Part shown: one piece after another, positions 33,774 through 43,474 of the stretch
Position numbering within the stretch: position 1 is the first letter of the stretch
Layout of the letters: each line of letters opens with the position of its first letter
Assembly (NCBI GenBank): GCA_963678575.2
Contig: CAXXHV010000002.1
Span: forward strand, 1,488,001 to 1,552,000
Source of the DNA: Pleomorphochaeta sp963678575
GTDB taxonomy: Bacteria; Spirochaetota; Spirochaetia; Sphaerochaetales; Sphaerochaetaceae
DNA length: 64,000 nt
Direction: 5' to 3'
Program-made: the position numbers and the translations under genes
Notes under the pieces: generated by a model
What the model was told of the DNA's origin: nothing
The model's database searches: none
The model's input: the letters and a program-made list of their open reading frames with translations, nothing else

Positions 33774-35504
33774 TTAATTTTCTATTTGTTTTTTAAGCAT
33801 AGCGGCAAACACCCCACCTTTTGCTTTAAGTTGCGCTGGACTTCCTTTTTCAACAATGGATCCATCTTTAATTACTATAATATTATCTGCTCCAATAACG
33901 GTTCTCATTCTATGAGCTATAATTATTACTGTTTTCTCTTTAATTAGTTCACTTAAAGCTTTTTGTATTTTACTTTCATTTTCTGCATCAAGTGAGGCTG
34001 TAGCTTCATCCATTAAGATAATTGGAGCATCTTTTAAAATGGCCCTAGCAATTGAAAGACGTTGTCTTTCCCCACCTGAAAGTCTTTCACCATTTTCTCC
34101 AATTAAAGTATCATAACCTTGAGGAAGCTCTTTTATAAACTCAGTACATTGAGCTAGATTAGCAGCTCTTTCTATTTCAGAATCAGTAGCATCTTTTTTC
34201 CCAAGTCTAATATTCTCCCTAACACTAGAATTAAATAAAGTGACATCTTGGAAAATAATTGAAAAACTATTTAAAAGTGTTTCTGGATCTACCATAGAAA
34301 TATCTTTTCCGCCTAAAGTAATAAGACCTTTATCTATATCCCAAAATCTAGCAGCCAACTTGGCAACTGTACTTTTACCTCCACCTGAAGGACCAACTAA
34401 AGCAGTCACCTGACCTTGTTTTGCTGTAAAACTTATATTATTTAAAGTTTGAATACCTTTTTGGTAAGAAAAATCAACATTACTAAATTTAATATCATAA
34501 TTTTTGGGATTAAAACTGCTAGAGCCTTCTTGCATTGGCATCTTCTTCATATCCTTCATACGATTGATACGAACTTTGAGATATATAAGCGCTGCAAAAT
34601 TATCTAAGGCACTCATGATAGGATTATATATTCTAGCTGCAACAATAAGAAAAACAAGATATACAAAAATACTAATTGACCCTTTTGAAAGAAGATATGC
34701 ACCAGTTAAAATTACACTTGGAAGACCTAACTTTAAAAAAACATAGGAAAGATTAATTAAAGCTCCAATCAAAAGTTCACTTTTTATTAAATTTTTTTCA
34801 TAGTAATCCAATTTTGAATTTAATTTGTTTGAATAATAATTTTCCCTATTATATGCTTTAATTTCTTGAGCAGAATCAAGGGCTTCTTGAATTCTATCTG
34901 TAATATCTCTTTTCATATAATACAAGCTTTCATGTGATTTTTTTTGAAATTTTGTCGAAAGATAAAAAACTAATATTGCAATAGGAACAACCCAAAAAGT
35001 TGCAAGTGCTAATTGCCAATTATAAAAAAATAATAGCACACTCATAATAAATGTAGTTACAATCGCCCCAAAAAGTTGAGGGACAGTATGTGAAAACAAC
35101 TGTTCAATTTGAGTTGCATCTTCCATAATAGTTGAGCTTAAATCAGCAATATCCCTTTTGCCAAAATATGCTAAAGGTAATTTTCTTAGAGTTTCTGCAA
35201 GGCTTATTCGACTCTTTGCACTTTCATCATAAATTTTTGTATATGTTGAGTTATATTGAAAATATGCAAAAATAAGCATTACTACAAAAAAACTTATTCC
35301 CATAATTATATAAACATTTTTATCAAAAACTTGATTACTAACATTAAAAAGTAAGTTAGGTAAAAAGTCTTGAATAAATTTAAAACTAAAAATTACTGGA
35401 AGCATAAAAGATAAATCCAATATGATTGTCCAAGCAATTGAAATCACAAAATCTTTCGCCCCTTTTTCAGAAAGAGCATATTTTTCTTTAAAAAAATTAA
35501 TCAT
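33774..35504 (-). CDS. Exporter-fold ABC half-transporter, YbtQ/IrtB-like
   Basis: This 576-residue fusion has a six-helix membrane domain (about 1-300) and an ATPase domain (about 330-576). Walker A is GPSGGGKST, the signature LSGGERQRLSIARA, and Walker B IILMDEATASLDAENE. I choose the ATG at 35504, because AAGGA is eight bases upstream. An in-frame ATG at 35513 directly abuts that site. It pairs with the gene 12 bases upstream to form a heterodimer. In Yersinia YbtPQ and mycobacterial IrtAB, this fold imports or processes siderophores, which fits the FecCD-type genes in the same operon. Confidence 0.88.
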   Translation of the reverse strand: MINFFKEKYALSEKGAKDFVISIAWTIILDLSFMLPVIFSFKFIQDFLPNLLFNVSNQVFDKNVYIIMGISFFVVMLIFAYFQYNSTYTKIYDESAKSRISLAETLRKLPLAYFGKRDIADLSSTIMEDATQIEQLFSHTVPQLFGAIVTTFIMSVLLFFYNWQLALATFWVVPIAILVFYLSTKFQKKSHESLYYMKRDITDRIQEALDSAQEIKAYNRENYYSNKLNSKLDYYEKNLIKSELLIGALINLSYVFLKLGLPSVILTGAYLLSKGSISIFVYLVFLIVAARIYNPIMSALDNFAALIYLKVRINRMKDMKKMPMQEGSSSFNPKNYDIKFSNVDFSYQKGIQTLNNISFTAKQGQVTALVGPSGGGKSTVAKLAARFWDIDKGLITLGGKDISMVDPETLLNSFSIIFQDVTLFNSSVRENIRLGKKDATDSEIERAANLAQCTEFIKELPQGYDTLIGENGERLSGGERQRLSIARAILKDAPIILMDEATASLDAENESKIQKALSELIKEKTVIIIAHRMRTVIGADNIIVIKDGSIVEKGSPAQLKAKGGVFAAMLKKQIEN

Positions 35505-35516
35505 TTTGTCCATCCT

Positions 35517-37301
35517 TTATATGATTTTTTTTGTAGTGATTTTCCAATCAATTGATTGTTGATATTCATCCCACATGGTTTTATACAACCCATTTTTCTT
35601 TATAAGTTGCTTATGATTTCCTTCCTCAACAATCTTAGAATCTTTAATAACTAAGATTTTATCTACATCTTTAACTGTGGTTAGACGATGAGCTATCATA
35701 AGGGTGGTTTTACCTGAGCTAAGTTCTTTTAATGCTTTATGAATTAAATGTTCATTTTCTGGATCAGCAAAAGCTGTAGCTTCATCTAATAATAAAATTG
35801 GAGCATTTTTGACCATTGCTCTGGCAAGGGCAATTCGTTGTTGCTCTCCTCCCGATAGATATGTTCCTTGAGATCCAATTTGAGTTTCTAATCCATTCTC
35901 TAAATTATCAATTATTTCTTTTGATTGTGAATTTATAATCGCTTTATTAAGAGTTTCTTCACTATCTAGTGCATTCCCAAATAAGATATTCTCTCTTAAA
36001 GAACCTTTTAATAAATTTGTTGATTGGAATACAAAAGAAATAGTGTCCATAAGCTCTTGTTTTGGCATATCATTAACATTAACACCACCGACTGAGATTT
36101 CACCTTCATCAATATCCCAAAATCGTGCAGCTAATCGAGCTATGGTAGTTTTTCCACCACCAGAGGGACCAACTAGTGCGATTGTTTGACCTTCTTTCAA
36201 AGTAAAACTAATATTATCGACAGCTTTTTTATCACTTTTATCATATGAAAAACTTACATTTTTAAATTCTAAATCAAAATTTTTATTATTTTTAGCAATC
36301 TGTGAGTATTCCATTGTAGGATATTCTAATAAGTTATCAATTCTATCTATTGCTTGTTCTGCTATTAATATATTTTGTCTAAAATACATAGATTTCATTA
36401 ATAATAATGTAAAAATTGGAGATATAAGTATATAAAAAACAAAGTCAGATAAAACTAAAGCTAGGTCGTTTGATCTACCAATAAGTAAGATTCCGATAGG
36501 AACTAAAAAGAACGCTGCACTCTCCATAATAACAGTATAGAAAGACATCGGTTTTTGCCAAAGTACAGTATATGCATAAACCATATCCTTATATTTTATA
36601 ATACTATTATAAAAACGTTTAAAAGAAAAAATAGACTGTCCAAATGTTTTTACAACTGGAATACCTCGAATATATTCAACAGATTCTGAACTCATTTCTT
36701 CTAATGAATCATAATATTGTTTTTGAAAGGATTTCCCTTTAGAACTTACCATAAAACTCATTGTTAAAAAGCCAAGAATTATAGGAATAAGAGAAACCAC
36801 TCCCATTCTCCAATCAACAAAAATAATTAAAGCAATTAGAATTATTGGAGATATAATACTGCCTGCAATATCTGGAAGTTGATGAGCTAAAAAAGTGTGA
36901 GTAGTTCCTGCTCCATCATTAATGATTTTCCTGATTTTTCCACTTGAATATTTATCAAAAAATCCAAGAGGCATATTCAATATCTTTTTCATCCCAATTT
37001 TTTGAATACCAACTTCAACATGGAAAGCTGCTAGATGAGAACTCATGAGAGATAAAAAATACAAGACAATACCACTAACAGCACTTATAAAAGCCATCCA
37101 AGCATAAAAACTAAGATTGGAAATATCAGACACTAAACCAGATGATAATATACTTCTAACAATAACCCATATTAATACAAATGGAATTATATTTAGAACT
37201 GCTGAAACAGCCGATAAAATTAAGGCTAATGGTAGAAGAATTTTCTTTTTCTCCATATAAGGCATTAATCTTTTTAATACAAATTTTTTTTTCGTCGACA
37301 T
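35517..37301 (-). CDS. Exporter-fold ABC half-transporter, YbtP/IrtA-like
   Basis: This 594-residue fusion has a membrane domain (about 1-310) and an ATPase domain (about 340-594). Walker A is GPSGGGKTT, the signature LSGGEQQRIALARA, and Walker B ILLLDEATAFADPENE; the ATAFADPENE form is, from memory, typical of the YbtP/IrtA side of siderophore pairs. The start at ATG 37301 has GAGGGGG upstream, lying in the last codons of the preceding binding-protein gene (1-base gap). A start at 37319 has no such site. Probable partner of 33774-35504. Confidence 0.88.
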   Translation of the reverse strand: MSTKKKFVLKRLMPYMEKKKILLPLALILSAVSAVLNIIPFVLIWVIVRSILSSGLVSDISNLSFYAWMAFISAVSGIVLYFLSLMSSHLAAFHVEVGIQKIGMKKILNMPLGFFDKYSSGKIRKIINDGAGTTHTFLAHQLPDIAGSIISPIILIALIIFVDWRMGVVSLIPIILGFLTMSFMVSSKGKSFQKQYYDSLEEMSSESVEYIRGIPVVKTFGQSIFSFKRFYNSIIKYKDMVYAYTVLWQKPMSFYTVIMESAAFFLVPIGILLIGRSNDLALVLSDFVFYILISPIFTLLLMKSMYFRQNILIAEQAIDRIDNLLEYPTMEYSQIAKNNKNFDLEFKNVSFSYDKSDKKAVDNISFTLKEGQTIALVGPSGGGKTTIARLAARFWDIDEGEISVGGVNVNDMPKQELMDTISFVFQSTNLLKGSLRENILFGNALDSEETLNKAIINSQSKEIIDNLENGLETQIGSQGTYLSGGEQQRIALARAMVKNAPILLLDEATAFADPENEHLIHKALKELSSGKTTLMIAHRLTTVKDVDKILVIKDSKIVEEGNHKQLIKKNGLYKTMWDEYQQSIDWKITTKKII

Positions 37302-37302
37302 T

Positions 37303-38466
37303 TTAATACACCCCCTCAATAGCTGAATATGTGAAAAGACCTTGTTTTTCTAAATCAAAATCAAGTTTCTGAAATCTTGTTAAATATTCTTGATGCATAT
37401 TTTCTGGATCTAAATCACTAAACAAATCTGGGTGGAACCATTTTGCCAAATAAACCAAGCTTATAAACCATGAATCTTCTATTAGATCCCCATAAATCAA
37501 ATGAACATTCTTATTTTTAATAGCATCACAGCTCTCAAAAGCAACTTGCTCATTTAATATACTATTCATTAAAATTTTGGCATTAGTATCATCATTTATA
37601 CCATATCCTAATTCTGGATTAGCCTTATAAACATAACATTCACGAACTATAAGAGGAGGATTCTTTTCTATAATCCATTCAGGATCAACCGTAATCCAAT
37701 CTCCCTTTATATCTGCTGAAAGACTTTTACCTCCAGCTCGATTTATTAATTCATTTCTTAATGAATTATCTTTACCGAAAGTACCATAAGGTGGGGGATT
37801 GCTCATACCATACTCTCCGCCATAATATGCAAAAACAGGTTTGTAATCTTTTTCATCAAGCTCACTAATTCTTGAATCAATTACATCTGTATAACTTTTT
37901 ATCCAGCTAATAAATTCATTAGCTTCAGCTTCCTTATCTAAAAGGGCACCAAGCTTTTTATAGGATTCTATTGAATTAAAAGACAATTGGACTACGGGTA
38001 TTTCAGAGAGAACAACTTCTCCTAATTGTTCCAAATAAAAAGGTCTTGATAAAATAAGATCTGGTTGTAATTGAAAAACCATTTCTGAATCAGCTGCTTG
38101 AGAATCTACAGAAATAATTGGTAGTTTTGAAAATTCTGGGAAAAATATAGCATTTTTTTTAACATAAGAATTACTAGCAATAATTAAATCCTGTGCATCT
38201 AATGCTCTAATTGCAGCTAATGCAGACCCCATATCATGTACTACAATTTTTTTAATAGGTTTCTTAACAGTTACTTCATTATCATAACTATCAATAAGAG
38301 TTATAGAATCATTTGTATTTTTTAAAACACCATAACTTACACCACTATTATTAACACTTAAATCTTGATTGTTAACAGATGATTCTTGTTGACCTGTAGC
38401 AAACAAAATTCCACTAAAAAATAACATAACAAATAAAACAAAAAGAAACGATCTTTTCATTATCAT
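37303..38466 (-). CDS. Iron/siderophore/corrinoid-type ABC substrate-binding protein, first copy
   Basis: This 387-residue protein has a signal peptide ending GILFA, then TGQQESSV without a lipobox Cys. The PF01497 fold shows as TVKKPIKKIVVHDMGSALAA near residue 70, ADSEMVFQLQPDLILSRP near 125, and a motif AKWFHPDLFSDLDPENM near the C-terminus that is shared with 32575-33684. AGGAG is six bases before the first ATG. It follows the ATPase gene and precedes the half-transporter pair. Two binding proteins with one FecCD-type permease suggest two related ligands. Confidence 0.88.
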   Translation of the reverse strand: MIMKRSFLFVLFVMLFFSGILFATGQQESSVNNQDLSVNNSGVSYGVLKNTNDSITLIDSYDNEVTVKKPIKKIVVHDMGSALAAIRALDAQDLIIASNSYVKKNAIFFPEFSKLPIISVDSQAADSEMVFQLQPDLILSRPFYLEQLGEVVLSEIPVVQLSFNSIESYKKLGALLDKEAEANEFISWIKSYTDVIDSRISELDEKDYKPVFAYYGGEYGMSNPPPYGTFGKDNSLRNELINRAGGKSLSADIKGDWITVDPEWIIEKNPPLIVRECYVYKANPELGYGINDDTNAKILMNSILNEQVAFESCDAIKNKNVHLIYGDLIEDSWFISLVYLAKWFHPDLFSDLDPENMHQEYLTRFQKLDFDLEKQGLFTYSAIEGVY

Positions 38467-38510
38467 ATTAAACTCCTCATAAGATTAATTTATAAAAAGA
38501 ATGGTTATTT

Positions 38511-39314
38511 CTAACCAAACAAATAATTATCAATTTTTTTTTGCTTATCTATGCGCTTTATAGGAATTACAGAAAGACTACCTTCACAAGAATTTATTGA
38601 TGATTTAACGCCATAAACTTTTTCAATATTCTTAGTAGTTAAAACTTCATTAGGACTACCTAAAGAAAAGACTTTCCCTTCTTTCAACATTAGAATTTTA
38701 TTTGCATATCTAGCTGCAAGATTTAAATCATGAATCACCATAAGAACTTGAATTTTTCTATTATGAGCAAGACTATGTATAATTTCCATAACTTCAAGTT
38801 GATGAGATATATCAAGAGCTGAAGTAGGCTCATCAAGAAGTAGAATTTGTGGCTGCTGAGCCAAAGCTCTTGCAATTAACACTCTCTGCTGTTGTCCACC
38901 TGAGAGTTGGTTGAAATCTTCCATTGCAATGTTTTCAAGTCCCATTGTAGTGATAACATCAAGAACAATCTCAATATCAGTTTCACTTTTTTTCCAGGAA
39001 TAATAAGGATTCCTCCCCATTAATATAGTATCGAAAACCGTAGAAGAAAATAATTGTCTTGTAGATTGGGGAACATAAGCTATCTGTTTAGCTATTTCCC
39101 TTTGACTCATTGATTTCATATCAACATTTGATATATAAACTGAACCTTCTCTATAATTTAGTAAACCTTCTATACATTTTACAAGAGTACTTTTACCACT
39201 TCCATTTGGACCAACAACACACATAATCTCTGTTTCATTTAGTGTAAAACTAACACCTTTTAAAACAGGCTTGCCAGGGTAAGAAAACTTAATATTATTA
39301 ACAATTAAATTCAT
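38511..39314 (-). CDS. Iron-type ABC transporter ATP-binding protein (FecE/BtuD type)
   Basis: This 267-residue ATPase has Walker A GPNGSGKST near residue 35, Q-loop YVPQSTRQLF near 80, signature LSGGQQQRVLIARA near 138, Walker B ILLLDEPTSALDISHQ near 155, and the switch His in VIHDLN. It overlaps the permease gene by four bases (ATGA), with AAGGAGA inside the permease end. It energises uptake through the FecCD-type permease. Confidence 0.93.
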   Translation of the reverse strand: MNLIVNNIKFSYPGKPVLKGVSFTLNETEIMCVVGPNGSGKSTLVKCIEGLLNYREGSVYISNVDMKSMSQREIAKQIAYVPQSTRQLFSSTVFDTILMGRNPYYSWKKSETDIEIVLDVITTMGLENIAMEDFNQLSGGQQQRVLIARALAQQPQILLLDEPTSALDISHQLEVMEIIHSLAHNRKIQVLMVIHDLNLAARYANKILMLKEGKVFSLGSPNEVLTTKNIEKVYGVKSSINSCEGSLSVIPIKRIDKQKKIDNYLFG

Positions 39315-40387
39315 AGAGCTTCTCCTTTTTTTCTCATAATTAGGTATAAAAGCAGAGGCACCCCTAAAAAAGCAGTTACGGCACCAACTGGAAGTATTAT
39401 TGGAGATAATATTGTGCGGGCTATTGTATCTGAAACTACAAGTAATAATGCACCGACAATTCCTGAAGCTGGGATTAATATTCTATTATCAGTACCAACA
39501 GCCATTCGAACTAAGTGAGGAGCAACAAGCCCTATAAAACCAATAGTACCGGTAAAACTAACAATTGTTGCAACCATTAAAGTACATACTATCATGGCTA
39601 TAATTCTATTTGTCTTAACATTTACCCCAAGACTTTTAGCAATTGCGTCTCCGGTGTTCATAATATTTAAATCATTAGATTTCCAAATAAGTAATAAAAG
39701 TCCAATTAAAACTATTGGTAAAGAAATTACAATGCTTGCCCAAGTTGCTTTCCCTAAATCTCCAACAGTCCAAAAAACAGCTGCTTTAACAGCATCTGAG
39801 TTTCCAAAATATTGAAGAATTGTAGTCATAGCCTGAAAGAAAAATAATAAAGCTAAGCCAATTAATACCATTTTCTCTGGAGAAGAGCCTCTCTTTCCTG
39901 ATAAAATGAAAATAAGCAGTGCTGAAAGGATTGAAAACAAAAAGGCATTTCCTATTATTAGATAGGAGCCCCCAACAATCCCAACTCCAAAAATAATAGC
40001 TAAAGAAGCACCAAAACTTGCAGCCGAAGAAATTCCAAGCATATAAGGATCTGCTAGAGGATTTCTCAATACAACTTGCATAACTGCGCCAGAAGAACCT
40101 AAAGCGATTCCGGCCAAAAGCCCCATTATAACTCTAGGTAAGCGCAATTTCCAAATAATAATATTCACAGATTTATTATTTTGTTCTAGAACTGGAAAAA
40201 TCTTACTAAATAAAGTTTTATAAACATCAAAAAAAGCAACATCGGCAGAACCAAATGCAACAGCCAATCCAATTATCAAGAATGCTAAGGGAATTAAAAT
40301 AATCAAAAAAAACTTTTTTTTAAACTTATATTTTTCATATTGATTTTTTAATTCGACCTTGCAATCCACAGCCACACTATCACTCAT
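39311..40387 (-). CDS. Iron-type ABC transporter permease (FecCD/BtuC family)
   Basis: This 358-residue inner-membrane protein has about ten hydrophobic helices and FecCD hallmarks: WKLRLPRVIMGLLAGIALG near residue 90, GAVMQVVLRNPLADPYMLGI near 110, and GFIGLVAPHLVRM near 280. GGGAG lies ten bases before the ATG. It is the first gene of the operon that continues through the ATPase, a binding protein, two half-transporters and a second binding protein. It should act as a homodimer. Confidence 0.93.
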   Translation of the reverse strand: MSDSVAVDCKVELKNQYEKYKFKKKFFLIILIPLAFLIIGLAVAFGSADVAFFDVYKTLFSKIFPVLEQNNKSVNIIIWKLRLPRVIMGLLAGIALGSSGAVMQVVLRNPLADPYMLGISSAASFGASLAIIFGVGIVGGSYLIIGNAFLFSILSALLIFILSGKRGSSPEKMVLIGLALLFFFQAMTTILQYFGNSDAVKAAVFWTVGDLGKATWASIVISLPIVLIGLLLLIWKSNDLNIMNTGDAIAKSLGVNVKTNRIIAMIVCTLMVATIVSFTGTIGFIGLVAPHLVRMAVGTDNRILIPASGIVGALLLVVSDTIARTILSPIILPVGAVTAFLGVPLLLYLIMRKKGEAL

Positions 40388-40714
40388 AAAATACTGACTC
40401 CCACTCTTTGCAAACTATTTGAAAATAATTATGAATATAAAAAATCATAAATATTTGTTTGCTCTGATTAACTTATTAAATAATAAAACTTATGTCAAGC
40501 AATATTTACAAAAAAGAATAAAATCGTATATTAAGAAACATAATATGCTATATGATATATATTTTTAAAATATAATAAATATATAATATAAAATATTTTT
40601 TGTTAGAAATAACTAAGTTTTAAAGTGTTAACATGAACCAAACGATATCATATTTACTAATTCTATATATTAAAAAATGATTGTTGGAAAACTCAAAAGG
40701 ATTCATTGAACTGA

Positions 40715-40860
40715 CTAATTATTAACATCCTGAGCATCTCTTCTTGGAATACCATTAATTAGTTTAACTACAATTGATCTTGCTGTTGAAAAAATGTTAC
40801 CAAATACTTCAATGTAATTAATTCAAGCCTGAATACAAGGATTAAAGTAATATGTCCTAT
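40715..40860 (-). pseudogene. Possible C-terminal gene remnant with in-frame stop
   Basis: One minus-strand frame reads TYYFNPCIQA, a TGA stop, then INYIEVFGNIFSTARSIV and VKLINGIPRRDAQDVNN before a TAG at 40715. The composition is more protein-like than nearby DNA. I do not recognise the family. It may be a leftover of a deleted gene; chance is possible. Confidence 0.28.
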
Positions 40861-40913
40861 AAAAAATTATAAATACTAGCAAGATAATGGAGGGTGTAAT
40901 AAGTTAAAAAAAA

Positions 40914-40979
40914 TAGCCATTAAATATAACAAACATTTTTAGAATTTAATCAACAAAATGTTGCAATAAATAATGGCTA
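40914..40979 (-). terminator. Inverted repeat past the end of the sugar-amine operon
   Basis: TAGCCATTA (40914-40922) pairs perfectly with TAATGGCTA (40971-40979). AACATTTT and AAAATGTT pair inside (40932-40939, 40955-40962). It lies 30 bases past the gene at 41010 and resembles the one at 32478-32556 in outline and GGCTAA ends. Confidence 0.5.
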
Positions 40980-41009
40980 AACAAAAACTAAATATTAAGG
41001 TTTATAAAA

Positions 41010-41849
41010 TTACATCAGAAATAAATTATAATATTCCAATGATTTAACTACTGATTCATGTGGGTTTTCCCAATAAATTGAATCATTAATTTCTAAGTCA
41101 ATAAGACCTTTAAAATTATATTTTTCTAAAGTATTTAAATACTCTTTTAAAGGCAAATTACCGTCTCCCAAGATATAATGATTAGAATCACAAAAATGAA
41201 TTGAATATATTTTATCTGTTCCAAAGGCTTCAAAATACTGTTCAATTGTTTCATTTGAAACAGCCATAGCAACTACATCAATACAAACTTTTAGTACATC
41301 GCTATTAACTTCTTTAAAAAATCTTTTCATGTCTTCCAAGGTCACAACTAAATTACTTTCATAAGGTTGAAGTTGTTCCATAACTATTGTTACATTTTTC
41401 TTTTGAGCATAATTACATATTTTTTTTACAGAATCTACAGCTCTATTCCAGCTTTCTTCTCTTGGGAGATTTCTAGGGGCACATCCAGAATTTATAAAGA
41501 CTTTATCACAACCTAGAATTAAAGCATCATCAATTGCTCTTTTAAAATAATTAATTGTTCTCTCAATAGTTTTACTTTCACAAGAACTAATACTATAAGG
41601 GTAATTAAGAGTTTCTGGGGTATACATCACAACTTTCATATCTAAGTCAGTTAACTTATATTTTATTTGTAATAATTTCTCTTTTGCTTCTTCTTCATTA
41701 TAATCCAAACTGCAATAATGGAAGAGGCCACCCCATAAATCTATATTTTTAATTGAATTTTTTCTCATCGATTCTATGTAATAATCCAAGGTATAATGTA
41801 CATATTGTACACTCATTACTGCTAATTGATTTTTAAAATTACTTTTCAT
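41010..41849 (-). CDS. Sugar phosphate isomerase/epimerase family protein (TIM barrel)
   Basis: This 279-residue cytosolic TIM-barrel protein belongs to the xylose-isomerase-like/AP-endonuclease-2 superfamily. It has the metal-site pattern of these epimerases: VMEQLQPYESN near residue 148, VCIDVVAM near 183, IHFCDSNHYILGDGNLP near 215, and DLEIN near 250. It is a distant relative of the FrlC-like protein at 45760-46584, sharing the YTPET-YPY and PYESN segments. AGGA precedes the ATG, and it is the last gene of the operon, 16 bases after the FGGY kinase. A ketose epimerase for the kinase substrate is the best inference. Confidence 0.85.
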   Translation of the reverse strand: MKSNFKNQLAVMSVQYVHYTLDYYIESMRKNSIKNIDLWGGLFHYCSLDYNEEEAKEKLLQIKYKLTDLDMKVVMYTPETLNYPYSISSCESKTIERTINYFKRAIDDALILGCDKVFINSGCAPRNLPREESWNRAVDSVKKICNYAQKKNVTIVMEQLQPYESNLVVTLEDMKRFFKEVNSDVLKVCIDVVAMAVSNETIEQYFEAFGTDKIYSIHFCDSNHYILGDGNLPLKEYLNTLEKYNFKGLIDLEINDSIYWENPHESVVKSLEYYNLFLM

Positions 41850-41865
41850 TCTATTTTTCCTATAA

Positions 41866-43410
41866 TTAATTATTATCTAAAACACTTAATTCATGAGCAT
41901 ATTCTTTGGTTGTTTCATACATTGAATCATATATTTTTTGATAGCTTTTATAGCTTTCATGATTTTCCATATTGGGAATATATGTTTTACCAATTTTTAT
42001 AAAATTAGTTAATTCAGAAAAACTATTATAACCTTCAGCTTTAATTGCTATTGCACTCATCAAGGCATCGCCGTAACTAGCGCCTAAAGTTATCTCTGGT
42101 ATTACTATTTTTTTCCCAACTATATCTGATACAATTTGAACCCAAATTTCATTTTTTACCCCGCCTCCAGAAGAATATATTGTATCGATATAAACACCAT
42201 CATGACTTTCCATTATTTTAATTTGTTGATTAATAGAAAAACCTATTCCCTCTAGTGCACTTTTATACATATGAGCTCTAGTATGTTTTAATGATAATCC
42301 AAATATTAAGCCTTTTGCATTTGGATCATTTATTGGCGTTCTCTCTCCTGCAAAATATGGCAAGGTTATTAACCCTTCAGACCCTAATTTAATATTTTCG
42401 ATTTCCTTTATCATTGAGTCATATGATTTGCCACTATCTTGATAAGTTGATTCTAAATCCTTAAAAATTGTATCTTTATACCATTTAATCAAACTACCGG
42501 CAGTATTGGTTCCTGCTGATATATCACACATATTAGGTACAATAAACTCTTCTCTCCAAAGCCTTTCATCAGAAACCAATCCATCAGTACACAGTATCAT
42601 ATATATTGATGAACCAAATTGTATAAACATCTTACCCTTAGAAACTACTCCGCAACTAATTGCTTCAGCACCAGAATCATCCGTACCTGTAATTACTGGA
42701 GTACCTTCAGCCAAACCAGTTTCTTTTGCAGCTTGCTCTGTTACATAGCCTGCGATATCTGTGGTTTCTTTTATTGTTGCTAATTGATCTGTTCTACAAA
42801 TAGGTTTACATAGTTTTTCATCTGCTTGCCAAGTTTCTTTATTATATAAAGGATTAAAGCTAGCTAACCCTAAAAATCTATCAATAACATATTCATTTGT
42901 TAATTTAGCAACAATATAACTTGTTGCAGTTAAAAATTTATATGTTTTTGCATATATTTCAGGTTCCTTATTCTTAATCCATAAAATTTTAGGCATAATA
43001 TCACTTGAACATAAAGGTCTTCCATACCATTCATTTATTTGTTTATTACCATATAATTTTGTTAACTCTTCTATTTCATCACTTGCTCTTGCATCAATTC
43101 CATATAAAATTGCTTTTCTAAGAGGACGACAATCCTTATCTACAGGTAAGCAATCAGCACCTAAAGCGCTTATTCCAACAGACTTGATTAATGAAGGATT
43201 TATGTTGGTTTTTTTTATTATGGCGTTAGTAATTAAACAAAAATCATTCCACCAATCTTTCTCTGCATCATGTTCATAATATTTTGGCTTAGGATTTGTC
43301 ATACAATGTTCAGTTGAATGCTGTGCTATCACCTCTCCTTTACTATTAATTAAAACACCTTTGCTTGAATTAGTACCTGTATCTATACCTATAAAATAAG
43401 AATTATCCAT
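41866..43410 (-). CDS. FGGY-family carbohydrate kinase (xylulokinase-like)
   Basis: This 514-residue cytosolic sugar kinase has YFIGIDTGTNSSKGVLIN at the N-terminus (phosphate loop 1), GTPVITGTDDSGAEAISCG near 240, and the FGGY signature region TIYSSGGGVKNEIWVQIVSD near 410, with an ASYGDALMSA block after it. The ATG at 43410 is chosen because GGGAG is six bases upstream; a TTG further up has no site. It sits between a small unknown gene and an epimerase, suggesting it phosphorylates a ketose or polyol in the pathway. Confidence 0.9.
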   Translation of the reverse strand: MDNSYFIGIDTGTNSSKGVLINSKGEVIAQHSTEHCMTNPKPKYYEHDAEKDWWNDFCLITNAIIKKTNINPSLIKSVGISALGADCLPVDKDCRPLRKAILYGIDARASDEIEELTKLYGNKQINEWYGRPLCSSDIMPKILWIKNKEPEIYAKTYKFLTATSYIVAKLTNEYVIDRFLGLASFNPLYNKETWQADEKLCKPICRTDQLATIKETTDIAGYVTEQAAKETGLAEGTPVITGTDDSGAEAISCGVVSKGKMFIQFGSSIYMILCTDGLVSDERLWREEFIVPNMCDISAGTNTAGSLIKWYKDTIFKDLESTYQDSGKSYDSMIKEIENIKLGSEGLITLPYFAGERTPINDPNAKGLIFGLSLKHTRAHMYKSALEGIGFSINQQIKIMESHDGVYIDTIYSSGGGVKNEIWVQIVSDIVGKKIVIPEITLGASYGDALMSAIAIKAEGYNSFSELTNFIKIGKTYIPNMENHESYKSYQKIYDSMYETTKEYAHELSVLDNN

Positions 43411-43474
43411 TTTCATCTCCCACTTCAATAATTATTACTATTCTATTTATCTCATATATTTTGTGGTATTAACC

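Larger units (their letters stand above)
40388..41009. other. Intergenic region with promoter of the iron operon, a gene remnant and an inverted repeat
   Basis: About 620 bases. The iron-operon promoter must lie near 40388-40550; no Fur-box-like 19-bp repeat is obvious. A possible remnant at 40715-40860 and an inverted repeat at 40914-40979 are listed separately. Confidence 0.45.
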
